Source: DATCBF01 sp964401995 (GTDB taxonomy: Bacteria > Actinomycetota > Thermoleophilia > Solirubrobacterales > 70-9). Taken from it: 64,000 bases of DNA. This document shows positions 42,355 through 50,880 of this stretch, one piece after another (positions within the stretch are counted from its first letter, which is position 1; every line of letters begins with the position of its first letter). Where the stretch lies: contig CAYOAP010000007.1 of the NCBI GenBank assembly GCA_964401995.1, positions 1 through 64,000 on the forward strand, in the 5' to 3' direction. The notes beneath the pieces were generated by a model. It ran no database searches. It had not been told where the DNA came from and saw only the letters and a program-made list of their open reading frames with translations. Made by a program: the position numbers and the translations under genes.

Positions 42355-43928
42355 CTGCCACTCCGAGAATCGGGAGGGATGATGGTGATCTCGTCTGTTC
42401 CAAGGTGAGCGTGGCCGGTGTGGCCGCTAGATGACACCAGCCGTGCTTCCAGCGCTGGGCTGTCGGTTACCTTGGCGACGTTCTGGTGGACTGTGGAGTC
42501 GGTGCGATGGAGGATCAACTGCGGATAGAGCGCCAGCCCGACGATGCAGAGCACCAGCGGCGCCAGGACGATGCCGTCGCGCCAGCCGATCTCACGCGAG
42601 GCGAGCCCCTCCGGCTTGCGGTTGTGCATCGTCCGCTGGTAGAGGCGCAGGGCGTAGTAGGCCGACATCGCGACGCCGGAGATGGCGATGAAGGCGAAGA
42701 CGATCTTCGACTGGAAGAGGCCGTTGAGGATGTAGAACTCGCCGATGAAGTTGGCCGAGCCCGGCATCGCCAGGGTCGCCAGGGTGACGATCAGGAAGAG
42801 CGCCGCCAGGACCGGGGCGCGCAGGGCCATCCCGCCCATCTCGCGCAGGTCCTCGCTGCCGGAGCGCTCGGCGAGGATCGCGATGATGATGAAGAGCGGC
42901 GCCACCACCAGGCCGTGGTTGACCATCTGCAGGACCGCCCCGTCGGCCCCGTCGGCGCGCAGGGCGAAGATGCCGGCGAGGATGAAGCCGAGCTGAGCGA
43001 CCGATGAGTAGCCGGCGATCAGACGCACGTTGGTCTGGGTGAAGGCCATCACCGAGCCGTAGAGGATCGAGGCCAGGGCGATCACCAGGATCACGGTCTG
43101 GAATTCGACCGTCGCCGCCGGGAACAGCGGCAGCACGATCCGCAGGAAGCCGTAGGCGCCGACCTTGGCGAGGACGCCGGAGAAGACCGCCAGCACCGGC
43201 AGCGGCGCCGCCCGGTAGGCGTCCGGCATCCAGCCGTGCAGGAGGAAGGCCGGCATCTTGACCAGGAAGGCGGCGGCGAAGAACCAGAAGATCCAGCGCT
43301 GGCTGCCGGCGCCGATTCCCTGCCGTTGGATCGCCGCGATCGAGAAGGTGAGGTGGCCGCCGTGGGCGGAGATGATCGCGGTCGCGATCGCGGCCACCAG
43401 CATCAGCAGCGAGCCGATCAGGGTGTAGACGATCATCTTCAGGGTCGCCGCCGCGGCGGTCGGGCCGCCGTCCTCGCGGTCGGTCCCCCAGGCGCCGAAG
43501 AGAAAGTAGAACGGGACCAGCATCAGGTCGAAGAAGAGGACGAAGAGCAGCAGGTCCTGGGCCAGGAAAGAGCCCAGGGTCGCGGTCTCGCCGAGCAGCA
43601 TCATCAGGAAGAAGAGCTGTGGGCGATCCTGCTCGCGAAAGGCGGCGAAGGCGGTCGCGCCGGTCCAGAGCACCGTCGTCAGCAGGATCAGGAAGACGTT
43701 GAGGCCGTCGATGCCGAGGCTGTAGTCGACGCCGAGGCCGGAGATCCAGCTGATGTCGACCGTGTCCTGGAGGCCACTGGCGCCGGAGTCGAAACCACAG
43801 AGGAAGCCGATCGCGATCCCGAGGGTGACGAGGGCGCCGAGCACGGCCCACCAGCCGACCACCCGCTTTGGCAGGAAGAGGCCGACGAGGCCGAAGGCGA
43901 GCGGGGCCCAGAGCAGCGCGCTGATCAT
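42351..43928 (-). CDS. nuoM: NADH-quinone oxidoreductase subunit M
   Basis: 525 aa, 14 membrane helices, proton-pumping antiporter-like subunit. ISWISGLGVDYSLGIDGLNV near the N-terminus is the NuoM signature; MPAFLLHGWMPDAYRAAPLP and AGYSSVAQLGFILAG carry the conserved channel residues. Length matches the family. Four-base overlaps at both ends with nuoL and nuoN. Confidence 0.95.
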   Translation of the reverse strand: MISALLWAPLAFGLVGLFLPKRVVGWWAVLGALVTLGIAIGFLCGFDSGASGLQDTVDISWISGLGVDYSLGIDGLNVFLILLTTVLWTGATAFAAFREQDRPQLFFLMMLLGETATLGSFLAQDLLLFVLFFDLMLVPFYFLFGAWGTDREDGGPTAAAATLKMIVYTLIGSLLMLVAAIATAIISAHGGHLTFSIAAIQRQGIGAGSQRWIFWFFAAAFLVKMPAFLLHGWMPDAYRAAPLPVLAVFSGVLAKVGAYGFLRIVLPLFPAATVEFQTVILVIALASILYGSVMAFTQTNVRLIAGYSSVAQLGFILAGIFALRADGADGAVLQMVNHGLVVAPLFIIIAILAERSGSEDLREMGGMALRAPVLAALFLIVTLATLAMPGSANFIGEFYILNGLFQSKIVFAFIAISGVAMSAYYALRLYQRTMHNRKPEGLASREIGWRDGIVLAPLVLCIVGLALYPQLILHRTDSTVHQNVAKVTDSPALEARLVSSSGHTGHAHLGTDEITIIPPDSRSGR

Positions 43929-45934
43929 GTGCTGCTCAACAGGAAGTAGAGGCCGAGCCCGGCGAAGCCGGCGACCAGCAGCAGCGCGTAGCTACGCAGG
44001 AAGCCGCTCTGCACGATGCGGACGATTCGCCCGGTGCCGCCGACGACGTCCTCGGTCCCGGTGATCAGGCCGCCGACGACGAAGCGCTCGAAGGTGCGGT
44101 CGGCAAAGCGGCCGATCGCCAGCGCCGGCTTAACGACGAGTATGTCTATGAGCTCGTCGAAATACCACTTGTTGACGAGGAAGGTGTGGAGCGGGCGGAA
44201 GCGGCGGATCAGCGCCGCCGGCGTCTCCGGCCGGGCGATGTAGAGCCAGTAGGCGATGCCGATCCCGGCGAGCGAGATCGCGGCGCCGATCGCCAGGCCC
44301 GCCCACGATGCCGCCACCGAGGGCTGGATCGCGGCCAGCGGCGAGTCGGCGAAGACCGGGTCGAGGAAGTGGGTGATCGTCTCGTCGACGCCCGGCACCT
44401 GGACCAGCCCGGCGAAGAGGGCGAGGAAGGCGAGCACGCCCATCGCCACCCGCATCGGCCAGGACTGCTCGGCGATGTGATGGTCAGCCCCGGGGAAGCC
44501 GACATCGGTGTCCTCCTCCTCACCGGTGGCGGGGTTGAAGGGGTGGGCGTGGTGGACGTGCCCTGTGTCGATCAGCTCCTGCGCCTCGGCGCAGGGCTTG
44601 CCGGGCAGCACGCGGAAGATCAGCCGGAAGGTGTAGATCGCGGTCAGCAGAGCGCCGAAGTAGCCGAGCACGGTGAAGATCTCGTACATCCCGCCCCGCG
44701 CCGTCGCGTAGGCGAGGATCTCGTCCTTGGAGAAGAAGCCCGAGGTGCCGGGGAAGGCGGCCAGGGCGAGGCCGCCGCAGAGCATCGTGAACGAGGTGAA
44801 GCGCATCGCCTTGCCGAAGCCGGACATCTTGTCGATGTTCTGCTCGTTGGCCATCGCGGCGATGATCGAGCCGGCGGCCATGAACAGCAGCGCCTTGAAG
44901 AAGGCGTGGGTCATCAGGTGGAACATGCCGGCGCTGTAGGCGCCGATCGAGACGCCCATGATCATGTAGCCGATCTGGCTCATCGTCGAGTAGGCGATCG
45001 CCCGCTTCAGGTCGGTCATCACCAGGGCGATCGTGCCGGCGACCAGCAGCGTCGCCAGGCCGACGAAGGCGGCGATGTCGGCCGCGGTCGGGGCGAGGAC
45101 GAAGAGGACGTGGGTGCGGGCGATCAGGTAGACGCCGGCGGTGACCATCGTCGCCGCGTGGATCAGCGAGGAGACCGGGGTCGGGCCCTCCATCGCGTCC
45201 GGCAGCCAGGTGTGGAAGGGCAGCTGCGCCGACTTGGCGAAGGCGCCGACCAGCAGCAGCAGGCAGATCGCGGTCACGCTCCACTCGTTGGTGTGGAAGA
45301 CGTGCGGCGCCTTGGCGAAGACCTCGCTGTATTCGAAGGTCCCCAGTTCGCGGAAGATGAGGAAGGCGGCCAGGGTCAGCCCGATGTCGCCGACGACGTT
45401 GATCACGAAGGCCTTCATCCCCGCTCGCGTCGCCGTCGTCCGCCGGTACCAGAAGCTGACCAGCGCGTAGGAGGCGAAGCCGACGAAGGCCCAGCCGACG
45501 ATCAGCAGGACGAAGTTGCCGGCGAGGACCAGCAGCAGCATCGAGAAGACGAAGAAGTTGAGGTAGCTGAAGAAGCGGTGGTAGCCCTCGTCGGACTGCA
45601 TATAGCCGAACGAGTAGAGGTGGATCAGGGTCGAGACGCCGGTGACGATCAGGACCATGAAGATCGAGAGCGGGTCGACGAAGATCCCGAGCTTGATGTC
45701 GAGCCCGGCAGCGCTGGCGTAGTCCCAGAGCGAGGAGGCGTGGTGGCGGGCCTCGGGCGATTCGCCGAGCAGGCTGATCAGGGCGCCGATGCCGCAGGCG
45801 AAGGCGAGCGCGATCGCGGCGGTGCCGATCACCCCGGCGGCCTTCGCCGGCACGACCTTGAAGCTGAGCCCGATCACGATCGAGCCGAGCAGCGGGAAGA
45901 GCAGGACCAGCCAAGCCCAGACGGTGGCGCTCAT
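43925..45934 (-). CDS. nuoL: NADH-quinone oxidoreductase subunit L
   Basis: 669 aa. Distal antiporter-like subunit with about 16 membrane helices and the long lateral helix near the C-terminus. SAQLPFHTWLPDAMEGPTPV, SSLIHAATMVTAGVYLIAR and AYSTMSQIGYMIMGVSIGAY are the characteristic pump motifs. The region around 445-480 is a hydrophilic Asp/His-rich loop (DTGHVHHAHPFNPATGEEED) longer than in E. coli. Starts with overlap to nuoK. Confidence 0.95.
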   Translation of the reverse strand: MSATVWAWLVLLFPLLGSIVIGLSFKVVPAKAAGVIGTAAIALAFACGIGALISLLGESPEARHHASSLWDYASAAGLDIKLGIFVDPLSIFMVLIVTGVSTLIHLYSFGYMQSDEGYHRFFSYLNFFVFSMLLLVLAGNFVLLIVGWAFVGFASYALVSFWYRRTTATRAGMKAFVINVVGDIGLTLAAFLIFRELGTFEYSEVFAKAPHVFHTNEWSVTAICLLLLVGAFAKSAQLPFHTWLPDAMEGPTPVSSLIHAATMVTAGVYLIARTHVLFVLAPTAADIAAFVGLATLLVAGTIALVMTDLKRAIAYSTMSQIGYMIMGVSIGAYSAGMFHLMTHAFFKALLFMAAGSIIAAMANEQNIDKMSGFGKAMRFTSFTMLCGGLALAAFPGTSGFFSKDEILAYATARGGMYEIFTVLGYFGALLTAIYTFRLIFRVLPGKPCAEAQELIDTGHVHHAHPFNPATGEEEDTDVGFPGADHHIAEQSWPMRVAMGVLAFLALFAGLVQVPGVDETITHFLDPVFADSPLAAIQPSVAASWAGLAIGAAISLAGIGIAYWLYIARPETPAALIRRFRPLHTFLVNKWYFDELIDILVVKPALAIGRFADRTFERFVVGGLITGTEDVVGGTGRIVRIVQSGFLRSYALLLVAGFAGLGLYFLLSST

Positions 45935-46230
45935 CCGCGCAGCTCCCGCAGGTCATCGACGTTGAGCGGCAGCTTGCGGCGGAAGAGGGCGACGATCAGG
46001 CCGAGCCCGATCACAACCTCGCAGGCGGCGATCACCATGACGACGATCGCGAAGACCTGGCCCTGCTGGTTGCCGACCATGCGGCTGAAGGCGACCAGCG
46101 CCAGGTTGCCGGCGTTCAGCATCAGCTCCAGGCAGAGCAGGATCACCATCGGGCTGCGGCGGATCAGGATCCCGGTCGCGCCGACCGCGAACAGCAGCGA
46201 GGAGAGGACGATGTACCACTCGATGCTCAC
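45931..46230 (-). CDS. nuoK: NADH-quinone oxidoreductase subunit K
   Basis: 99 aa, three membrane helices. The two conserved glutamates of the pump are in LCLELMLNAGNLALVAF and VIAACEVVIGLGLIVALF. Length and placement between nuoJ and nuoL are standard. Four-base overlaps on both sides. Confidence 0.96.
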   Translation of the reverse strand: MSIEWYIVLSSLLFAVGATGILIRRSPMVILLCLELMLNAGNLALVAFSRMVGNQQGQVFAIVVMVIAACEVVIGLGLIVALFRRKLPLNVDDLRELRG

Positions 46231-46748
46231 GCGGCCTCGCCCTCCTCCTTGCGGCGGCCGGCGAGGACCACCGCGCCGACTGCCGCCAGAAGCAGCAGGA
46301 TCGAAGAGGCCTCGAAGGGGAGAAGGAAGTCTTCGAGCAGGAGGTGGCCGATCGCTGCCGGGTTGCCGAAGCCGCGGCCGACGTGGGGCCCGTCGGTGCC
46401 GAGCGCGATCAGCGAGGAGGAGAGGACCGCGACCGAGAGCTCGATGAACAGGGCCGCTCCCAGCAGCGGGGCGAGGAACTGCTGGCCCGGGATCGGCTCC
46501 CAGGCCGACTCCTGGTCTGACCCGACGTAGGCGACGACGAAGACGTAGAGGACCATCACCGCGCCGGCGTAGACGACCACCTGGGCGGCGGCGACGAAGG
46601 CCGAGGCCAGCAGCAGGAAGAGGACCGAGAGCGAGAAGAGGTGGACGATCAGCGCCAGCACGCTGAAGAAGGGGTTGCGCAGGGCGACGACGCCGACCGC
46701 GCCGCCGAGGGCGCCGATCGCGGCGAGGAAGAAGAGCACCGCTTCCAC
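46227..46748 (-). CDS. nuoJ: NADH-quinone oxidoreductase subunit J
   Basis: 173 aa, five membrane helices. The start EAVLFFLAAIGALGGAVGVVAL and the helix AAQVVVYAGAVMVLYVFVVAYV (conserved glycine of the pi-bulge helix TM3) are diagnostic. Starts on the base before the nuoI stop. C-terminus is charged (GRRKEEGEAA). Confidence 0.95.
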   Translation of the reverse strand: MEAVLFFLAAIGALGGAVGVVALRNPFFSVLALIVHLFSLSVLFLLLASAFVAAAQVVVYAGAVMVLYVFVVAYVGSDQESAWEPIPGQQFLAPLLGAALFIELSVAVLSSSLIALGTDGPHVGRGFGNPAAIGHLLLEDFLLPFEASSILLLLAAVGAVVLAGRRKEEGEAA

Positions 46749-47291
46749 TTACTCGCCCTCCGCTTTCAGCGGCGTCCGCTCGATCGGCTCGGCCAGCAGC
46801 ATCTCCTTGGTGAAGATCAGGTCGGAGCGGTCGTAGTCGGCCATCTCGTAGTCGTGGCCCATCGTGATCGCGTCGAAGGGGCAGGCGATCTCGCAGTAGC
46901 CGCAGAAGATGCAGCGCGAGAGGTTGATCTCATAGACGGCGGCGTAGCGCTCGCCGGCCGAGACCCGCTCGCCGGGGATGTTCTCGGCGGCGACGACGCG
47001 GATGCAGTCGGCCGGGCAGGCGGCGGCGCAGAGCGAGCAGCCGACGCATTTCTCGAGCTGGGTGTCCTCGAACTTGTGCAGTTTGTGGCGGCCGCGGAAG
47101 CGCGGGTAGACCGGCGTCTTCTCCTCCGGGTACTGGATCGTCAGCGGGCCCTCGATCAGCCGCGCCAGCGTCGTCTTCAAGCCGCGCAGGGTCTCGCCGA
47201 AGGCGCGGTAGGCGCCGGCCGCGCCGCCAGCGTCGGGCCCGCGCTGGACCTCGACCACGTCCTGGTCCTTCAAGTAGGGGAAGTCGGTCAT
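46749..47291 (-). CDS. nuoI: NADH-quinone oxidoreductase subunit I
   Basis: 180 aa from ATG 47291, whose ATGA overlaps the nuoH stop; the longer reading frame upstream is a shadow. Two 4Fe-4S clusters (N6a, N6b): CVGCSLCAAACPADC and CIFCGYCEIACPFDA. The N-terminal amphipathic region lies on the membrane. It passes electrons towards NuoB and quinone. Confidence 0.96.
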   Translation of the reverse strand: MTDFPYLKDQDVVEVQRGPDAGGAAGAYRAFGETLRGLKTTLARLIEGPLTIQYPEEKTPVYPRFRGRHKLHKFEDTQLEKCVGCSLCAAACPADCIRVVAAENIPGERVSAGERYAAVYEINLSRCIFCGYCEIACPFDAITMGHDYEMADYDRSDLIFTKEMLLAEPIERTPLKAEGE

Positions 47292-48286
47292 GTCAGGGTC
47301 ACCAGGACGGCGGTCACGAGGACGTTGAGGGTTGCCAGGGGGAGCAGCACTTTCCAGCCGAGGCTCATCAGCTGGTCGTAGCGAAGGCGCGGCAGCGTCG
47401 CCCGCACCCAGATGAAGAAGACGACGAGGCAGAGCATCTTCGCAAGCATCCAGATCGGATCGAGCCAGCCCGGCCCGGGGCCCATCCAGCCGCCGAGGAA
47501 CATCGCCGCGGCGATCCCGGAGACGACGATGATCTCCATGTACTCGACCAGTAGGAAGCTGCCGAAGCGCATGCCGCCGTACTCGGTCATGAAGCCCTGG
47601 ACCAGTTCGGCGTCGGCCTCGACCAGGTCGAAGGGGGCGCGGTTGCTCTCGGCGAAGCCGGCCAGCATGAAGATGATGAAGCCGACGAACTGCGGCACGA
47701 TGAACCACATCTGGCCCTGGGAGTGGACGATCGAGACCAGCGAGAGCGAGCCGCTCATCATGATCACGCCCAGCAGCGAGAGGCCCATCGCCACCTCGTA
47801 GGAGATCAGCTGCGCGGCCGAGCGCATCGCGCCGAGAAAGCTGTACTTCGAGCCCGAGGCCCAGCCGCCGAGGACGAGTCCGTAGAAAGCGATCGAGCCG
47901 ACGGCGAAGAAGTAGAGGATGCCGATCGGGACGTCGATCCCGTAGAGGCCGACCCCGTCCTGGACGTCGCCCCAGGGCAGGATCGCCAGGGCGAGGACGC
48001 CGGAGAGGACCGGCAGCAGCGGCCCGAGCACGAACAGGGTCGGGATCGCGTTCTTCGGCCGGAACGCCTGCTTGCCCAGGAGCTTGCCGACGTCAGCCAG
48101 CGGCTGCAGGATGCCGAAGGGGCCGACCCGGTTGGGGCCGTAGCGGTGCTGGAGGCGGCCGATCAGCTTGCGCTCAAGCACCGTCATCATCGGCAGGACG
48201 CTGAAGATGACGATGAAGATGACCAGGGACTTGACCACCATCACCCAGGCGGCTTCAACGTAGTAGGCGTCGGCTATCGGCAGCAT
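47288..48286 (-). CDS. nuoH: NADH-quinone oxidoreductase subunit H
   Basis: 332 aa, eight membrane helices. Quinone-chamber subunit: ERKLIGRLQHRYGPNRVGPFG and the glutamate-rich loop FAESNRAPFDLVEADAELVQG with EYGGMRFGSFLLVEYM are hallmark residues. The ATG overlaps the last base of the nuoG stop (TGATG). Confidence 0.96.
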   Translation of the reverse strand: MLPIADAYYVEAAWVMVVKSLVIFIVIFSVLPMMTVLERKLIGRLQHRYGPNRVGPFGILQPLADVGKLLGKQAFRPKNAIPTLFVLGPLLPVLSGVLALAILPWGDVQDGVGLYGIDVPIGILYFFAVGSIAFYGLVLGGWASGSKYSFLGAMRSAAQLISYEVAMGLSLLGVIMMSGSLSLVSIVHSQGQMWFIVPQFVGFIIFMLAGFAESNRAPFDLVEADAELVQGFMTEYGGMRFGSFLLVEYMEIIVVSGIAAAMFLGGWMGPGPGWLDPIWMLAKMLCLVVFFIWVRATLPRLRYDQLMSLGWKVLLPLATLNVLVTAVLVTLT

Positions 48287-50880
48287 CAGGCGCTGGCCTT
48301 GGTGATCTCTACCGCTACCGGGCTGCCGTTGAGGAGGGCGTTGGCGTTGGACTCGGCGGTGCCCTCGATCAGGAAGCAGACGCCCTCGGCGATCCGCTCT
48401 CGGATCGCTACCCGGGCGGAGATGGACGAGCCGTTCTGGGCGACGTTGACGGGGTCGCCGTTGCTGAGGCCGAGGCGCTCCGCGTCAGCGACTGACATTT
48501 CTACGCGCTGCTGGGGCTCGAGGAAGCGCAGGGGGGGATTGAGCTCGGTGATTGGGCCTGCCCACAGGTCCCTGTAAGTGCCTAGGGCCAGGTGGGACGG
48601 CCCGTCCGGCACCCCCTCCTCACTCGGAAGTCGGCCAGGAGCGCTAAGGCCGTCCGAGGTTGTGGTCTGTGCCGATTCCGCAAAACGTTCGGAGGGGGCG
48701 CCGGACGGGCCGTCACTCGCGGGGCTTGGCACTGCGGAGGCTGAGGGACCGTCCTGCCAGCGGATGCCTCGGCCTGCGATGGCTGCGTTGTCGATCCCGG
48801 CGTAGAACGGCACTGCCTGCGTCAAAGCGGCTAGGGCCTCGGGCTGGGCGGTGATCCCTGTGTCGTGGCCGAGAAGTGCGGAGAGGTTGGCCAGGACCTG
48901 GACGTTGGGACGGATGTCTCCTGGGCGGGAGGCGCTGGGGCGCACTCGCTGCAGGCGGCCGTCGGGATGGGTGACCGTGCCGTCTTTCTCGGCGTGGGTC
49001 TCCAGCGGGAAGAGCACGTCGGCCTTGGCGGTGGTGGCGTTCTCGAACATCGAGAAGACGACGACGTGGTCGGCTGCCGCGATGGCGGTCTCCCAGGCCT
49101 TGGTGTCTGGGAAGTCACGGAGCGGGTCGACGCCGAAGAGGATCAGGGACTTGAGCTCCCCTGACTCCAAGGCCGACCGGATCTCCTCGGTCGACCTGCC
49201 GACGAGACCTACATTTTCCTTCTCTGAGATGGGAAATGTAGGTCTCGTCTCGCTGAGACCCGGACCAGCGTCCGGGAGGCAGCCGACCTCGCGCAGGCCG
49301 CGTGCGTTGGCGGCGTCGGGGATTTCGAGCAGGCCCGAGCCCTCGCTGTCGCTCATGTCCAGGGCCGCGGCCAGGTCGAGCAGGGCGTCGACGCCGTTGC
49401 GGCCGATCCGCTCGCCCCATATGACCACGACGCTCTCGGCGTTCTGGAGCACGTCGGCCACTGCCGGCGCCCCCTCCGAACGTTTTGCGGAGTCGGCCCC
49501 AGCCACGCCAGCGGAGATCGCGGCCTCGTCTGGCCGATCTCCGAGTGAGGAGGGGGCGCCGGCAGTGGCCAGCGCCCCAGCCACTTCGGCGAGGAAGGCG
49601 GCGGCGCCTCCGGGCGCGTAGCGGACTGCCGCCTGGGCGCCGCCGTCGAGCGGGGTCGGGCGCTCGGTGGCCACCGCCAGGCGGGCGCCGTTGCGGCGGA
49701 TCGCCTTGCGGATCCTGAGGTCGAGGATCGGGGAGCTGTGCAGTGGGTCGGTGCCGACGACGAGGATCGCGTCGGCCTCGTCGATGTCGCGGACCTTGGC
49801 CGAGATCTTGGGCTGGGCGAGGCGGACCAAAGACTCGCGGCCGGGGCCGCCCGTGGCGCGGTGGTCGATATCGACGCCGCCGAGCGCCTCGCGGATGATG
49901 CGCTGCAGCAGGTAGCCCTCCTCGTTGGAGGCGTCGCCGACGATCGCGGCGGTCGCGCTCTCGGCGGCGCGCAGGCCCGCCGCCGCCCGCTCGATCGCGG
50001 TCTCCCAATCGGTCGCCGCCCCGCCTTTGAGCCGTGGCCCGTCGATCCGCTGCTCGGCGCCGAACATCTCGAAGCCGTAGCGGCCGCGGTCGCAGAGCCA
50101 GCCGTCATCGACCTCGGCGTTGTCGCGCCCCAACACCCGTTTGACCTGCTCGTCGCGGACGGTGAAGCTGACGTTGCACTGGCTTGGGCAGAGCGTGCAG
50201 ACCGAGCCCGCCTGCTCGATGTCCCAGGGCCGGGCGCGGAAGCGGTAGGTGTAGCTGGTGAGCGCGCCGACCGGGCAGAGCTCGGTGATGTTGCCGTGGA
50301 AGGGGGCGATGTAGGGGCGGTCGTCGAAGGTGCCGACGAAGCTGCGGTCGCCGCGCTCCAGCAGCTGCAGCTGCTCGTCCTCGGCTACCTCCTGGCTGAA
50401 GCGCACGCAGCGGTAACAGAGGATGCAGCGCTCGCGGTCGATCGCGACCAGCGGCGAGAGTTCGATCGGCTTCTGGAAGTGGCGCTTTTCGTCGATCACC
50501 CGGCTTTTGCCCGGGCCCCAGCCCTGCGTGATGTCCTGCAGCGGGCACTCGCCGCCCTTGTCGCAGACGGGGCAGTCGAGCGGGTGGTTGACGAGCAGGA
50601 ACTCGACCACCGCGCTCTGGGCGTGCTTGACCTGCTCGGTGCGGGTGTGGACGACCATGCCCTCCCGCACCGGGGTCGAGCAGGAGGTCTGCAGTTTCGG
50701 GATCCCCTCGATCTCGACCAGGCACATGCGGCAGGCGCCGACCGGGTCGCCCAGCTTCGGCTCGTAACAGAAGACCGGGATCTCGACGTCGCCGCGGGTC
50801 GCCGCGTCGTGCAGCATCTCGCCCTCGGTCGCGGTCACCTCGCGGCCGTCGATGATCAGCGTCACCTCTTTGCCGCTCAT
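48286..50880 (-). CDS. nuoG: NADH-quinone oxidoreductase subunit G with three intragenic palindromic repeats
   Basis: 864 aa from ATG 50880 (overlapping the nuoF stop); a much longer in-frame reading upstream is not real. N-terminal 2Fe-2S (CRMCLVEIEG), His-coordinated cluster (HPLDCPVCDKGGECPLQD), 4Fe-4S CILCYRCVRF, and the N7-type SVCTLCPSQC with LCDRGRYG. Then the molybdopterin-oxidoreductase-like domain (DADAILVVGTDPLHSSP-type core) and C-terminal MoCo-fold (VEMSVADAERLGLSNGD). Residues about 437-475, 544-560 and 723-762 are encoded by palindromic elements; these give low-complexity Ser/Glu/Pro-rich peptides (GAPSERFAESAQ, DSAKRSEGAPAVAD). They lie in the catalytically inert domain, which may explain their tolerance. 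Confidence 0.95.
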   Translation of the reverse strand: MSGKEVTLIIDGREVTATEGEMLHDAATRGDVEIPVFCYEPKLGDPVGACRMCLVEIEGIPKLQTSCSTPVREGMVVHTRTEQVKHAQSAVVEFLLVNHPLDCPVCDKGGECPLQDITQGWGPGKSRVIDEKRHFQKPIELSPLVAIDRERCILCYRCVRFSQEVAEDEQLQLLERGDRSFVGTFDDRPYIAPFHGNITELCPVGALTSYTYRFRARPWDIEQAGSVCTLCPSQCNVSFTVRDEQVKRVLGRDNAEVDDGWLCDRGRYGFEMFGAEQRIDGPRLKGGAATDWETAIERAAAGLRAAESATAAIVGDASNEEGYLLQRIIREALGGVDIDHRATGGPGRESLVRLAQPKISAKVRDIDEADAILVVGTDPLHSSPILDLRIRKAIRRNGARLAVATERPTPLDGGAQAAVRYAPGGAAAFLAEVAGALATAGAPSSLGDRPDEAAISAGVAGADSAKRSEGAPAVADVLQNAESVVVIWGERIGRNGVDALLDLAAALDMSDSEGSGLLEIPDAANARGLREVGCLPDAGPGLSETRPTFPISEKENVGLVGRSTEEIRSALESGELKSLILFGVDPLRDFPDTKAWETAIAAADHVVVFSMFENATTAKADVLFPLETHAEKDGTVTHPDGRLQRVRPSASRPGDIRPNVQVLANLSALLGHDTGITAQPEALAALTQAVPFYAGIDNAAIAGRGIRWQDGPSASAVPSPASDGPSGAPSERFAESAQTTTSDGLSAPGRLPSEEGVPDGPSHLALGTYRDLWAGPITELNPPLRFLEPQQRVEMSVADAERLGLSNGDPVNVAQNGSSISARVAIRERIAEGVCFLIEGTAESNANALLNGSPVAVEITKASA
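48596..48714. repeat. Palindromic element copy 1 inside nuoG (119 bp, 99-bp core)
   Basis: Terminal arms 48596-48619 and 48691-48714 are inverted repeats matching at 23 of 24 positions. The 99-bp core (48606-48704) shares a 23-bp block (48606-48628) and a 34-bp block (48671-48704) with the reverse complement of the copy at 49464-49562. The outer 10 bases on each side (GACGGCCCGT, ACGGGCCGTC) differ from copy 2 but remain self-complementary. The centre CTAAGGCCGTCCGAGG (48644-48659) recurs at 35.1 kb. It is translated within nuoG. Confidence 0.85.
49201..49249. repeat. 49-bp hairpin element inside nuoG
   Basis: GACGAGACCTACATTTTCC (49201-49219) pairs with GGGAAATGTAGGTCTCGTC (49231-49249): 18 Watson-Crick and one G-U pair around an 11-nt loop. 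It is clearly lower in GC than its surroundings, and is translated in nuoG as ETRPTFPISEKENVGLVG. Distinct in sequence from the 99-bp elements on either side. Confidence 0.75.
49456..49570. repeat. Palindromic element copy 2 inside nuoG (115 bp, 99-bp core), opposite orientation
   Basis: Terminal arms 49456-49477 and 49549-49570 are perfect 22-bp inverted repeats. Core 49464-49562 is exactly 99 bp, like copy 1, and aligns with copy 1 in reverse orientation: a 34-bp block at 49464-49497 (with AACGTTTTGCGGA) and a 23-bp block at 49540-49562. Outer arms GGCCACTG/CAGTGGCC are unrelated to those of copy 1. The middle 40 bp have diverged. It is translated in the opposite direction relative to copy 1, yet both are open. 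Confidence 0.85.

Noticed and set aside
44186..46447. 753-codon plus-strand frame across nuoL-nuoJ
   Set aside because: Shadow composition (Arg/Gly/Asp/Glu/Val only) opposite unmistakable complex I genes.
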